From NCBI RefSeq assembly GCF_900176415.1, contig NZ_FWXO01000004.1:1-64000 (forward strand): a stretch of DNA of 64,000 nucleotides, in the 5' to 3' direction. Position 1 is the first letter of the stretch. Each line of letters opens with the position of its first letter. A program made the translations under genes and the position numbers. This DNA is from Cellulophaga tyrosinoxydans (GTDB lineage Bacteria; Bacteroidota; Bacteroidia; Flavobacteriales; Flavobacteriaceae). Positions 51,681-60,758 of the stretch are shown piece by piece. The notes below the pieces were generated by a model. That model saw only the letters and a list, made by a program, of their open reading frames with translations, ran no database searches and was not told the origin of the DNA.

Positions 51681-54080
51681 TTAATAATTGATTTTTATAT
51701 TTAAAAAGGTATTTCTACCCAAATCATCCGCATAGTAGCGCAGACGATTTAGATAATTTCTGTAAGAGGTATTAAATAAATTGGTAGTTCCAATAGCTAT
51801 TGAAAGCTTTGAAATCTTATTAATATTGAAATCCATACTAGCTTTAATGTTTATTAGATGGTAAGCATCTGGCGGAGTACTTACATCAACATCTTCTGTA
51901 GTTTCCGTTTCTGCTAGGTAAACTTCAAAATTGTTATCAGGGAATTCATTTTGGCGAAAAACATAATTGCTTTCTATAGAAAATTTTAGATTATTGAAAC
52001 CTATATTTTGATAAATAAGTTCATTCTTAGTATTGACAGGTGGCATACTAATTAAAGGTTCATCCTTTAAAACATCATATCCTTTAACGATAGAAAATTG
52101 ATGCTTAAAACTAAAATTATCACTAAAATTATAGCTAGCATCAATATCTGCACCAAGTAACTGAGCATTGGTTTGACGGTATTCCCATACTTGAAAATTA
52201 CCTCGAATAGTAGTCAAAACTGATGTAGGTTCATTCACAATAAAATCTTTAATTAGATTTATATATGGATTTACCGAAAAAGAAAAATCTCCCTTATTTC
52301 CTTGCAGTGTTGCAGAAAATTTATTCCCAATTTCAGATTGAAATTGTAAATCTCCTATTTCAATTCGCGATGCACTTTGATGCAAGCCATCACTAAACAA
52401 TTCGGACGGGTTGGGTGCTCTGGAAGCCAAAGAATAGTTGAAAAGCAACTTATAACTCTCTTTAAAATTGTATGCTGCGCCGAATGTTGCAGATAAATTG
52501 TTATAAGTAAATTTAGGATTGGTTAATACTTGAGTGTTATACTTTTCGACAACAAAATCAGGATACAGATCATCGTAACCCCTAGATTGCCAGAATGTAC
52601 TATAATAAAATTTGTAGGCATCTATAAAACTATAATCAAATCTTCCTCCGAGTTCCAATAGCCATTTATCATTTATTTGATAATCCGCAACAGCATAAAC
52701 ACCAAAATTATACTCATCATAATCAGGTATTAAACGTCTTACGCCAGTAGATGGATCTGCAAAATTGTTTTGATATTTAGCTGAAACTCCTGTTTTAAAA
52801 TTCAATGAATCTGATATTTTGGCATCAAAATCAAGCAGGATTGTATGGGATTTTAGTTCCAAGTCTAAAGATGGATCGTCTTTATCATCTCCACGTCTAA
52901 TATCAAATTCTAACCTATCGTTATTCTGAAAATCGTACTGCAAACTAAGTTTACCTAAGCCTTTAATTTTACTAAAGGCTTTAATTCGTGCTAAATGGTG
53001 AACTATATCTTGTTTCGGAGCATCAATTGCGTAAGTATAATCCTCAACTATTAAAGGAACAACACTATTTATTGCTCGCACTTGATCCTCAGCTCCTCCT
53101 AAATGCGAAGCTCTTAAAATTCCAATTTCATTTTTAAAATAAGAATAATACCCATCTATCCCATATTTATACTTATTAAGCCCAATTACCGTAGAAAAAC
53201 TTTGCTGCAAAACTCCTGTATTACTTAATATGTAGTTAGGCGCATTAAAATCTCCTGAATGTTTTAACAGTCCTTGAACGTTACCATACCAACCACTTTT
53301 AGTAGTTTTTATTAGCTGTGAGGTAAGCGAAGTACCACGCCCATTCGAAGAAATAGTAGTTAATGTCTTTCCATATAAACTATCTTTAACTTGGTATTTT
53401 AAAGGCTCTACAACAATAATTCCTCCAACTGCATCTCCGCTATATTGCACCGCAGCTGCTCCTTTTATTATCGTAAGCCCTCCAGCCGCGTTTACATCTA
53501 TATTCGGCGCATGCTCTTCACCCCATTCTTGATCTTCCATCCGGACCCCATTGTTAATAATGACAATGCGAGAACTATGTAAACCATTAATTATTGGTTT
53601 AACTATATTATTACCCGTATTAAGAGATGAAATGCCGCTTAAAGTATTTAAAGCGTCCCCTAGTGAGCTATTGCTGTAGGTTTCCAACGTACTGTTTGTA
53701 ATGGTCTTTTGGCTTAATGTTTTAGAGTTATCACCGTAAGCCTTCCCATTTATAATAACTTCATTTAGTTGCTCAATATGATGCTCTAGCTGAAAATTTG
53801 CAGTTACATTCCCAGATATTTTAATAGTAAAGTACCGCACATCACAACTAGGATGTAAAACTTCTATGCTATAAGTTTTGGCACATAAGCCAGAAATACT
53901 ATACTTCCCATCAAAGTCCGCAAGTGTTGATTTTTCTTCATCCAAAACAGTAATTGTAGCACCAATTAAGATGGAATCATCATGGAGGTCTGTTACTGTA
54001 CCAGAAAGCGTATAATTACACTGCTGACAAAAACATAGCATACTGTACATAAACAGCATACAGAATATGTATAAACGCAT
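51681..54080 (-). CDS. TonB-dependent outer membrane receptor, probable metal uptake
   Basis: The 799-residue protein has a signal peptide (about 1-18) and a carboxypeptidase-regulatory beta-sandwich (about 22-108; TLSGTVTDLHDDSILIGATI, DFDGKYSISGLCAKTYSIEV). A plug domain follows (about 115-230; LGDALNTLSGISSLNTGNNI, SGDAVGGIIVVEPL) and then a 22-strand-type barrel ending NTFLNIKINY. The plug segment MEDQEWGEEHAPNIDVNAAG resembles zinc/copper receptors of the ZnuD type. It lies in an apparent operon with a His/Cys-rich small protein upstream and a lipoprotein downstream, which supports metal import. There is no SusD partner, which argues against glycan uptake. Confidence 0.82.
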   Translation of the reverse strand: MRLYIFCMLFMYSMLCFCQQCNYTLSGTVTDLHDDSILIGATITVLDEEKSTLADFDGKYSISGLCAKTYSIEVLHPSCDVRYFTIKISGNVTANFQLEHHIEQLNEVIINGKAYGDNSKTLSQKTITNSTLETYSNSSLGDALNTLSGISSLNTGNNIVKPIINGLHSSRIVIINNGVRMEDQEWGEEHAPNIDVNAAGGLTIIKGAAAVQYSGDAVGGIIVVEPLKYQVKDSLYGKTLTTISSNGRGTSLTSQLIKTTKSGWYGNVQGLLKHSGDFNAPNYILSNTGVLQQSFSTVIGLNKYKYGIDGYYSYFKNEIGILRASHLGGAEDQVRAINSVVPLIVEDYTYAIDAPKQDIVHHLARIKAFSKIKGLGKLSLQYDFQNNDRLEFDIRRGDDKDDPSLDLELKSHTILLDFDAKISDSLNFKTGVSAKYQNNFADPSTGVRRLIPDYDEYNFGVYAVADYQINDKWLLELGGRFDYSFIDAYKFYYSTFWQSRGYDDLYPDFVVEKYNTQVLTNPKFTYNNLSATFGAAYNFKESYKLLFNYSLASRAPNPSELFSDGLHQSASRIEIGDLQFQSEIGNKFSATLQGNKGDFSFSVNPYINLIKDFIVNEPTSVLTTIRGNFQVWEYRQTNAQLLGADIDASYNFSDNFSFKHQFSIVKGYDVLKDEPLISMPPVNTKNELIYQNIGFNNLKFSIESNYVFRQNEFPDNNFEVYLAETETTEDVDVSTPPDAYHLINIKASMDFNINKISKLSIAIGTTNLFNTSYRNYLNRLRYYADDLGRNTFLNIKINY

Positions 54081-54118
54081 TTAAATTCTTAATTAAGTTA
54101 AAAAAGCTTTGTTCTTAC

Positions 54119-54448
54119 TTAAGAATTTTTTGGTGGTGCACGTAATTGCTTGTGAGTTAAGTTAAATGATTTGAAATTGATTGAAACAATATTTGTTTCA
54201 ATATGCCTAGGTGGTACTGAAATTATTAATTCAGGAAAACGAATGATCTCGTAATTAAAAACCACAAAGTGAAAATCGCAAATTTCACATTTGGTTACTT
54301 TAGCATCGATATGGGTGCTATTATCAGTGCAAATAGTGTGTTTATGCCCTTCAAGAACATGCGAAAATTGGATAACAGTAGGCATAAGAAAAATTGCAAA
54401 AAGCAATAGCCCCAAAATGCTTTTACCAAACTGTTTTTTAAACTCCAT
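54119..54448 (-). CDS. Small His/Cys-containing membrane protein of the TonB receptor locus
   Basis: The 109-residue protein has an N-terminal hydrophobic segment (KSILGLLLFAIFLMPTVIQF, about 9-28). Potential metal ligands follow: HVLEGHKHTIC (residues about 30-40), THID, and CEICDFHF (CxxC near 54-57). The rest is strand-like. Such proteins commonly precede metal-type TonB receptors in flavobacteria. It lies 38 bp upstream of the receptor on the same strand. It is probably periplasmic and may bind zinc or copper; this is inference from residues and context. Confidence 0.65.
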   Translation of the reverse strand: MEFKKQFGKSILGLLLFAIFLMPTVIQFSHVLEGHKHTICTDNSTHIDAKVTKCEICDFHFVVFNYEIIRFPELIISVPPRHIETNIVSINFKSFNLTHKQLRAPPKNS

Positions 54449-54592
54449 TTATCTTCTTGTAGAAAATCAAAGAACAAACTTAAATAAATATTATTTAATT
54501 GAGTCCTAAAAAAAATCTATTAACATGAAATTAATTAAACCATCCTTTAAATTAAAAAACTAAATCTTTTAATTTTGAAAGTGAAATAATTC

Positions 54593-55462
54593 TTACTCTT
54601 GCGAGTAATCTTCAATAGAGTTTGAATCCTTTTCTTTGTCTTTTTTAAAAGTAATAGACGCAATTAATTGGTTAATATCCAATTCTTTTAAATCCTCATC
54701 AACATAAAATGGCGAAAGTTTATCATTATTATAATGGTAAACTTTCCAACGTTTAAAAGAATACTCCAAAGCGGTTAAATTTTCTACCCAATCCCCTGAA
54801 TTTAAGTAGGTACACTGGCCATATTTATTTTCATAAACTTCTTTTTTTGGTTGATGAATATGTCCGCATATGACATAGTCGTACCCATTTTCAATAGCTA
54901 AATCAGCAGCCGTTTTTTCAAAGTCATTAATATATTTAACTGCTCCTTTTACACTGTTTTTAATGCGTTTTGATAACGAATACTTTTCTTTCCCTAAGCG
55001 TTCTAAAAACCAATTTATAAAACGGTTTATCAGTATTAACATATCATATCCATAACCTCCAAGCTTAGCTAACCACTTGGCATTTTGAATGGAAGCATCA
55101 AACACATCGCCATGAAAAAACCAGTTCTTTTTTCCATTTAAATCTAGGACCAGTTTGTCTACAATACTCACATATCCTATAGATGTATCACTAAATTTAC
55201 GTAGCATTTCATCATGGTTCCCAGTAATATAGGTTACTTCTGTTCCATTAGAAGCCATACCTATAATTTTTTTTAAAACCTTTAAATGTGATGGAGGGAA
55301 ATAGCGTTTACTAAATTGCCAAATATCAATAATATCACCATTAAGAATTAGTTTTTGGGGCTGTATGCTACTCAAATACGCGATAAGTTCATCGGCATGA
55401 CAACCATAAGTCCCTAAATGCACATCTGAAATGACAACAACGTCTACTTTTCTTTTTTTCAA
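54593..55462 (-). CDS. UDP-2,3-diacylglucosamine diphosphatase-like metallophosphoesterase
   Basis: The 289-residue calcineurin-like phosphoesterase has the metal-binding motifs VVISDVHLGTYG (DxH), LNGDIIDIW (GDxxD), TYITGNHDEML (GNHD), WFFHGDVFD and CGHIHQPK (GHxH). LpxH-type enzymes cleave UDP-2,3-diacylglucosamine to lipid X in lipid A synthesis. The Bacteroidota relatives are longer than E. coli LpxH, as here. The C-terminal tail is charged (KKDKEKDSNS). It is divergent from aroC. Confidence 0.85.
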   Translation of the reverse strand: MKKRKVDVVVISDVHLGTYGCHADELIAYLSSIQPQKLILNGDIIDIWQFSKRYFPPSHLKVLKKIIGMASNGTEVTYITGNHDEMLRKFSDTSIGYVSIVDKLVLDLNGKKNWFFHGDVFDASIQNAKWLAKLGGYGYDMLILINRFINWFLERLGKEKYSLSKRIKNSVKGAVKYINDFEKTAADLAIENGYDYVICGHIHQPKKEVYENKYGQCTYLNSGDWVENLTALEYSFKRWKVYHYNNDKLSPFYVDEDLKELDINQLIASITFKKDKEKDSNSIEDYSQE

Positions 55463-55601
55463 ATCAATATGTTTTTACAAAAATAAACCCACTAGCGTCA
55501 AGCTATCATCAATTGAAAATCAACATTATATCAGTTAAATGTTAAATATATATTATGTGGTTCATTACAAAGTAAATTCTACATTAAGCGCGGTTTAAGT
55601 T

Positions 55602-55631
55602 TTGGTTTATATGAATTTAGAATTACCTTTG
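55602..55631 (+). promoter_or_regulatory. Probable aroC promoter
   Basis: A TTG at 55602-55604 (-33) and TACCTTTG at 55624-55631 (-7, TAnnTTTG) are separated by 19 bp, which fits the Bacteroidota promoter layout. The predicted transcript start is about 17 bp before the ATG at 55655. Confidence 0.6.
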
Positions 55632-55654
55632 AAATTGTTAAAATTTAGATACTA

Positions 55655-56719
55655 ATGGCAGGAAATACGTACGGATCAATATTTAAACTTTCCACTTTTG
55701 GAGAATCACATGGTGTGGCAATTGGTGGTGTTCTAGATGGTTGCCCTGCTGGTATTACCCTAGATTTTGAACAAATTCAGAACGAATTAGATCGTCGTAA
55801 ACCAGGACAATCTGCAATCGTAACCCAACGAAAAGAACCAGATACGGTTGAATTTTATTCTGGGATTTTTGAAGGTAAAACTACGGGTACACCAATTGGT
55901 TTTGCAATCCATAACACCAACCAAAAATCGCACGATTATACACACATTAAAGATTCCTACCGTCCATCGCATGCTGATTATGTGTACGATCAAAAATATG
56001 GCTTTAGAGATTATCGTGGTGGCGGAAGAAGTTCTGCCCGTGAAACAGCAAGTAGGGTAGTTGCTGGAGCAATTGCCAAACAATTTTTAAAAAATATTAA
56101 AATTAACGCCTTTGTTTCTCAAGTTGGCGACTTAAAACTTAACAAATCATATACTGAATTAGATTTTTCTTTAATTGAAAGCAACCCTGTTCGTTGTCCA
56201 GATCCTGAGACAGCAGGCAAAATGGAAGATTATATAAAAGAAATTCGTAAAGAAGGCGACACCATTGGTGGCGTTGTAACTTGTGTTATTCAAAACGTAC
56301 CTGTAGGATTAGGAGAACCTGTTTTTGATAAACTTCATGCAGAATTAGGCAAGGCAATGTTATCTATAAACGCCGTTAAAGGGTTTGAATATGGTAGTGG
56401 TTTTGATGGTGTTGCAATGAAAGGAAGTCAGCATAACGATCAGTTTAATTCAGATGGCACCACCAAAACAAATCAAAGCGGTGGAATACAAGGTGGCATA
56501 TCTAATGGTATGGATATTTACTTTAATGTGGCCTTTAAACCCGTTGCTACCGTTATCCAGCCATACGAAACTATTGACAAAGAAGGGAATATGATTAAAA
56601 CTCAAGGTAAAGGACGCCATGATCCATGCGTTGTTCCAAGGGCTGTTCCTATTGTAGAAGCAATGGCAGCTATAGTCTTGGCTGACTTCACTTTACTAAA
56701 TAGAACAATAAAATTATAG
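55655..56719 (+). CDS. aroC: Chorismate synthase
   Basis: The 354-residue protein makes chorismate from 5-enolpyruvylshikimate 3-phosphate, the last shikimate-pathway step, using reduced FMN. The family signatures are [19 protein letters not shown] (residues 11-29), [20 protein letters not shown], and the C-terminal [19 protein letters not shown]. Length and motifs are standard. It has its own promoter and is followed 58 bp later by the symporter gene. Confidence 0.97.
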   Translation: MAGNTYGSIFKLSTFGESHGVAIGGVLDGCPAGITLDFEQIQNELDRRKPGQSAIVTQRKEPDTVEFYSGIFEGKTTGTPIGFAIHNTNQKSHDYTHIKDSYRPSHADYVYDQKYGFRDYRGGGRSSARETASRVVAGAIAKQFLKNIKINAFVSQVGDLKLNKSYTELDFSLIESNPVRCPDPETAGKMEDYIKEIRKEGDTIGGVVTCVIQNVPVGLGEPVFDKLHAELGKAMLSINAVKGFEYGSGFDGVAMKGSQHNDQFNSDGTTKTNQSGGIQGGISNGMDIYFNVAFKPVATVIQPYETIDKEGNMIKTQGKGRHDPCVVPRAVPIVEAMAAIVLADFTLLNRTIKL

Positions 56720-56777
56720 TAAACCTATTGGTATTTTTCTACTCAAAAGAGTATCTTACTAGCCTAAATTATTTTTT

Positions 56778-58079
56778 ATGAAGAAGCTAGAATTGCATTG
56801 GCAAATTTTAATCGGTATGCTAGCCGGAGTTTTATTTGCTTTTTTAATGGTACAGTTTGAATGGGGATCAAAATTTGTATCTGATTGGATTAAGCCTTTT
56901 GGAAACATTTTTATCAATTCTCTTAAACTAATCGCGGTTCCATTAATTCTTGCCTCGTTAATAAAAGGAATTTCAGATTTAAAGGATATCTCCAAGCTGT
57001 CTAAAATGGGTGGCCGTACCATTGGAATTTATATCGTTACCACAGTAATCGCTGTATCCATTGGACTTACAGTTGTAAATATTGTAAAGCCAGGAAAATC
57101 AATTTCAGAAGAAACTCGCGCTACACTTGTAGAAAACTATAAAGGTGATGCAGATTCTAGAATTGCCCAAGCAAACAAACAAAAAGAAGCTGGACCATTG
57201 CAGGCTTTAGAAGATATAGTACCAAGTAATATTTTTGCAGCAGCAAGCGATAATGGCAATATGTTACAAGTAATTTTCTTTGCTATTTTCTTCGGTATTG
57301 GTCTTATATTAATACCAGAAGAACAGTCTTCTCCTGTAAAAAAATTCTTTGACGGGTTTAATGAAGTCATTCTTAAACTTATAGATTTAATCATGTTAGC
57401 CGCGCCATATGGCGTATTTGCATTGTTAGCTGCTCTTGTTGTAGAATCTCCCAGTCTAGATCTATTTAAAGCACTAGGTTGGTATGCGCTTTGTGTAATT
57501 CTAGGTTTAATTTTAATGATCGGAGTATATATGAGTTTGGTATGGATTTTTACAAAAAAATCACCCTCATTTTTCTTAAAAGGCATTTCTCCAGCGCAAC
57601 TATTAGCTTTTTCAACAAGCTCTAGTGCCGCAACATTACCTGTAACTATGGAACGCACAGAGGAACACCTTGGTGTTGACGAAGAGGTAACCAGTTTTGT
57701 ATTGCCAATAGGTGCTACTATAAATATGGATGGCACCAGTTTATACCAAGCAGTAGCTGCAATATTTATTGCCCAAGCTTTTGGGATGAATTTAGATTTA
57801 GCTGCACAACTAGGCATTATTGTTACTGCCACCTTAGCATCAATTGGTAGCGCCGCAGTACCAGGTGCTGGAATGGTTATGCTTGTAATTGTACTTTCTC
57901 AAGCAGGAATACCTGAAGCTGGCCTTGCCTTAATCTTTGCGGTAGATAGACCATTGGATATGTGTAGAACCGTTGTGAATGTCACAGGTGACGCAGCAGT
58001 ATCTATGATGGTAGCCAAATCAGTAGATAAATTACATGATCCCGTTGAAAAAAAATGGGACGATAATTACAAAAAATAA
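56778..58079 (+). CDS. Dicarboxylate/amino acid:cation symporter, copy 1
   Basis: The 433-residue DAACS (SDF) family transporter takes up glutamate, aspartate or C4-dicarboxylates with Na+ or H+. It has about eight TM helices and two re-entrant loops. The Ser-rich hairpin is LLAFSTSSSAATLPVTMERT, the NMDGT motif is INMDGTSLYQ, and the substrate Arg/Asp helix is FAVDRPLDMCRTVVNVTGDA. It is followed by a terminator and then by a close paralogue of identical length, so this is a tandem duplication. Confidence 0.93.
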   Translation: MKKLELHWQILIGMLAGVLFAFLMVQFEWGSKFVSDWIKPFGNIFINSLKLIAVPLILASLIKGISDLKDISKLSKMGGRTIGIYIVTTVIAVSIGLTVVNIVKPGKSISEETRATLVENYKGDADSRIAQANKQKEAGPLQALEDIVPSNIFAAASDNGNMLQVIFFAIFFGIGLILIPEEQSSPVKKFFDGFNEVILKLIDLIMLAAPYGVFALLAALVVESPSLDLFKALGWYALCVILGLILMIGVYMSLVWIFTKKSPSFFLKGISPAQLLAFSTSSSAATLPVTMERTEEHLGVDEEVTSFVLPIGATINMDGTSLYQAVAAIFIAQAFGMNLDLAAQLGIIVTATLASIGSAAVPGAGMVMLVIVLSQAGIPEAGLALIFAVDRPLDMCRTVVNVTGDAAVSMMVAKSVDKLHDPVEKKWDDNYKK

Positions 58080-58108
58080 GGCCAACTAACCGTTAAAATA
58101 TTCATTCT

Positions 58109-58140
58109 TTAGGACTCATTATTGGGTCCTAATTTTTTTT
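58109..58140 (+). terminator. Rho-independent terminator between the two symporter genes
   Basis: TTAGGAC (58109-58115) pairs with GTCCTAA (58126-58132) and is followed by eight T residues. It indicates separate transcription of the two copies. Confidence 0.75.
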
Positions 58141-58228
58141 ATACCTTTTTGTAAAATCAATCAATTCTTAGAATACATTAGCAAGGATTTTTTACAGCTC
58201 TTTGGTTTAACTAAGTATTGGGTTTTTC

Positions 58229-59530
58229 ATGAAAAAATTAGCATTGCATTGGCAGATTTTATTCGGAATGGTATTGGGAATACTGTTTGGTTTTTTTATG
58301 CTCCATGTTACTGGAGGTAATGTAATTATTAAAAATTGGGTTAATCCTTTTGGGGTAATATTCATTAATTTATTGAAACTTATCGCCATCCCCTTAATCC
58401 TAGCATCATTAATTAAGGGTATTTCAGACTTAAAAGATATATCTAAGTTCAAGAATATAGGCCTAAGAACCATGCTGATTTTTATTACCACTACCATTAT
58501 CGCTATAACTATTGGTTTGGTGGTTGTAAATATTTTTAATCCAGGGGTTGGAATCTCCCCAGAAACCATTGAAAAATTAACGAGTACTTATGTCTCAGAT
58601 GCCGGTGTACAATCAAAAATTGCTGAAGCCTCCCAACAAAAAAACATAGGACCCTTACAGTTTTTAATGGATATGGTGCCAGATAACATCTTTACGGCAT
58701 TGGGCAATAACAAGCTTATGTTGCAGGTGATTTTCTTTACTGTTTTTTTAGGGATATCTATGCTGCTTATTGGAGAAGAAAAAGCCAGACCCTTAAAAAA
58801 TGTGTTTGATTCACTTAATGATGCGGTTTTAAAAATGGTAGATTTAATCATGTATACCGCCCCAATTGCAGTATTTGCTTTGCTTGCTAATGTTGTGGTA
58901 AGTTCTGGTGATCCGGATTTGCTATATGCCTTATTAAAGTACGCTGGTGTTGTCTTATTAGGATTATTTTTAATGATGGTTTTTTATGCCCTTGTCATCG
59001 CTTTTGTTGTAAAAATACATCCATTTTGGTTTCTAAAAAAAATGATTCCTGCGCAACTACTAGCATTTTCAACTAGCAGTAGTGCAGCAACGTTACCTGT
59101 AAACATGCGTATTGTTGAAGAAGAAATAGGAGTAGACCAAGAAGTATCTAGCTTTGTATTGCCCGTTGGCGCAACGGTAAATATGGACGGAACAAGCTTA
59201 TACCAAGGAGTAGCTGCAGTGTTTATTTCTCAAGCCTTAGGTTTTCCATTAGATCTGCAAGATCAATTAATGATTGTATTGACTTCTTTATTAGCATCAA
59301 TTGGTTCCGCCGCGGTACCTGGAGCAGGAATGGTGATGTTAGTGATTGTCTTAGAATCTATTGGTTTTCCTTCGGATAAACTGGCAATTGGATTAGCATT
59401 AATTTTTGCTGTGGATAGGCCGTTAGACATGTGCAGAACTATCATTAACATTACTGGAGATGCCATGGTAAGTTTACTAGTTGCTAAATCTGTAGGTAAA
59501 ATAGACTATACAAAAGCCAAGAAACGTTAG
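58229..59530 (+). CDS. Dicarboxylate/amino acid:cation symporter, copy 2
   Basis: The 433-residue paralogue of the preceding gene has the same signatures: LLAFSTSSSAATLPVNMRIV, VNMDGTSLYQGVAAVF and FAVDRPLDMCRTIINITGDA. The two proteins align over their whole length without gaps of note by eye, but differ at many positions, mostly in the central extramembrane part (residues about 105-135) and the C-terminal tail (VGKIDYTKAKKR here). This suggests an old duplication with possible substrate divergence. Confidence 0.93.
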   Translation: MKKLALHWQILFGMVLGILFGFFMLHVTGGNVIIKNWVNPFGVIFINLLKLIAIPLILASLIKGISDLKDISKFKNIGLRTMLIFITTTIIAITIGLVVVNIFNPGVGISPETIEKLTSTYVSDAGVQSKIAEASQQKNIGPLQFLMDMVPDNIFTALGNNKLMLQVIFFTVFLGISMLLIGEEKARPLKNVFDSLNDAVLKMVDLIMYTAPIAVFALLANVVVSSGDPDLLYALLKYAGVVLLGLFLMMVFYALVIAFVVKIHPFWFLKKMIPAQLLAFSTSSSAATLPVNMRIVEEEIGVDQEVSSFVLPVGATVNMDGTSLYQGVAAVFISQALGFPLDLQDQLMIVLTSLLASIGSAAVPGAGMVMLVIVLESIGFPSDKLAIGLALIFAVDRPLDMCRTIINITGDAMVSLLVAKSVGKIDYTKAKKR

Positions 59531-59580
59531 TACTGACTAATCTAGATTCATTAACTTGCGACGTTTTTAAAAGCATTTTT

Positions 59581-60750
59581 ATGGCGACAAATAATTTCAA
59601 AGATTTAGAAAACGAATACGGTAATTTGTTTGATATAGATTCAAATTTAGACCGCCTCGTAAAGAAAATTGAATTATTGAGTTATTTAAATCCGCTAAAT
59701 GCTGAGAAAGAAAAACAGCAATTTTTTGCTTCAAAATACACCAAAGATCCTGTATTAAAATATCCTAAAATAAAATTTCATCCGTATAAATTACATCGGA
59801 TGTTTTTTTCACAACGTTTGGAGCGCATCACAGACCAACAAGTACAAAAACTTTATCAGGATATCATATACTATTATTCCAACATGGTTCAATGTATACA
59901 AACCATAGGAGAACCTAAGAAATTTCATTACAATTCTCTGAGAGTTTACGGAACCCCTACAGAGAAAGATGTTCAGAATGCACAATTTATTTTACATCAT
60001 TCAGATGAGCCAGGTGGAGCGGATATGGATAAAATTTACTCCCCTGAAGATGCAAAGAATTATTTTGAGGAGTTTTCTAAACAATACAATTTTCCTTTAA
60101 ATATAAAATTATCTACCGCAATAGCTGCAGATGCAATGGTTAGCAACAGCACTCAAACTTTATTGATTAAGAAGAATACCAAGTTTAGTAAAAATCAATT
60201 GTTAACACTTGCAAACCATGAAATAGGGGTCCATTTGGTAACCACTTACAATGGAATAGAGCAACCTTTGAAGATATTTTCCAATGGTTTCCCTCGTAAT
60301 GTAGAGACACAAGAAGGTTTAGCAGTTTTCAGTGAGTATATGAGTGGCGCATTAACATTAAACAGACTTAAAACTTTAGCTTACAGAGTTTTAGCGTCTG
60401 ATAGTTTAATTAAAGGTTATAGCTTTTCGGACACCTTTGATCTCATCCATGGTACCTATAAACTTAATAGAAACGATGCTTTTTCCATAACTATGCGCGT
60501 GCATAGAGGCGGTGGATTTACGAAAGACAGACTGTATTTAAGTGGATTAAGAAAAATATTTAAAAGACACCAAAGAGGAGAGTCTATGGACAATTTATTA
60601 ACCGGCAAGGTTACCATGGATTATGAAGCTGATATAGTTCATCTTCAAAAATTAGGCCTCGCCAATCCGATTACACACAAAAACAGTGCTTACATTCAAA
60701 ACAAGAATGAGAATAAAACCTTAGATTTTATTCTAAATCATTTAAAATAA
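59581..60750 (+). CDS. QEGLA-motif (DUF1704) metallopeptidase-like protein
   Basis: The 389-residue protein belongs to the flavohemoglobin expression-modulating QEGLA family, related to the eukaryotic tyrosine carboxypeptidases (MATCAP/KIAA0895). The zinc-binding HExxH motif is HEIGVH (213-218) and the QEGLA motif (244-248) supplies the third ligand Glu. The late SLRKIF-type helices are also typical (here GLRKIFKRH). There is no signal peptide, so it is cytoplasmic. The substrate in bacteria is unknown. It ends 9 bp from the convergent DUF4139 gene. Confidence 0.85.
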   Translation: MATNNFKDLENEYGNLFDIDSNLDRLVKKIELLSYLNPLNAEKEKQQFFASKYTKDPVLKYPKIKFHPYKLHRMFFSQRLERITDQQVQKLYQDIIYYYSNMVQCIQTIGEPKKFHYNSLRVYGTPTEKDVQNAQFILHHSDEPGGADMDKIYSPEDAKNYFEEFSKQYNFPLNIKLSTAIAADAMVSNSTQTLLIKKNTKFSKNQLLTLANHEIGVHLVTTYNGIEQPLKIFSNGFPRNVETQEGLAVFSEYMSGALTLNRLKTLAYRVLASDSLIKGYSFSDTFDLIHGTYKLNRNDAFSITMRVHRGGGFTKDRLYLSGLRKIFKRHQRGESMDNLLTGKVTMDYEADIVHLQKLGLANPITHKNSAYIQNKNENKTLDFILNHLK

Positions 60751-60758
60751 AGCTAACT

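Noticed and set aside
56740-56753. TACTC-AAAA-GAGTA palindrome between aroC and the symporter as terminator
   Set aside because: The stem is only 5 bp and no T-run follows. It could be a chance palindrome or a weak operator.
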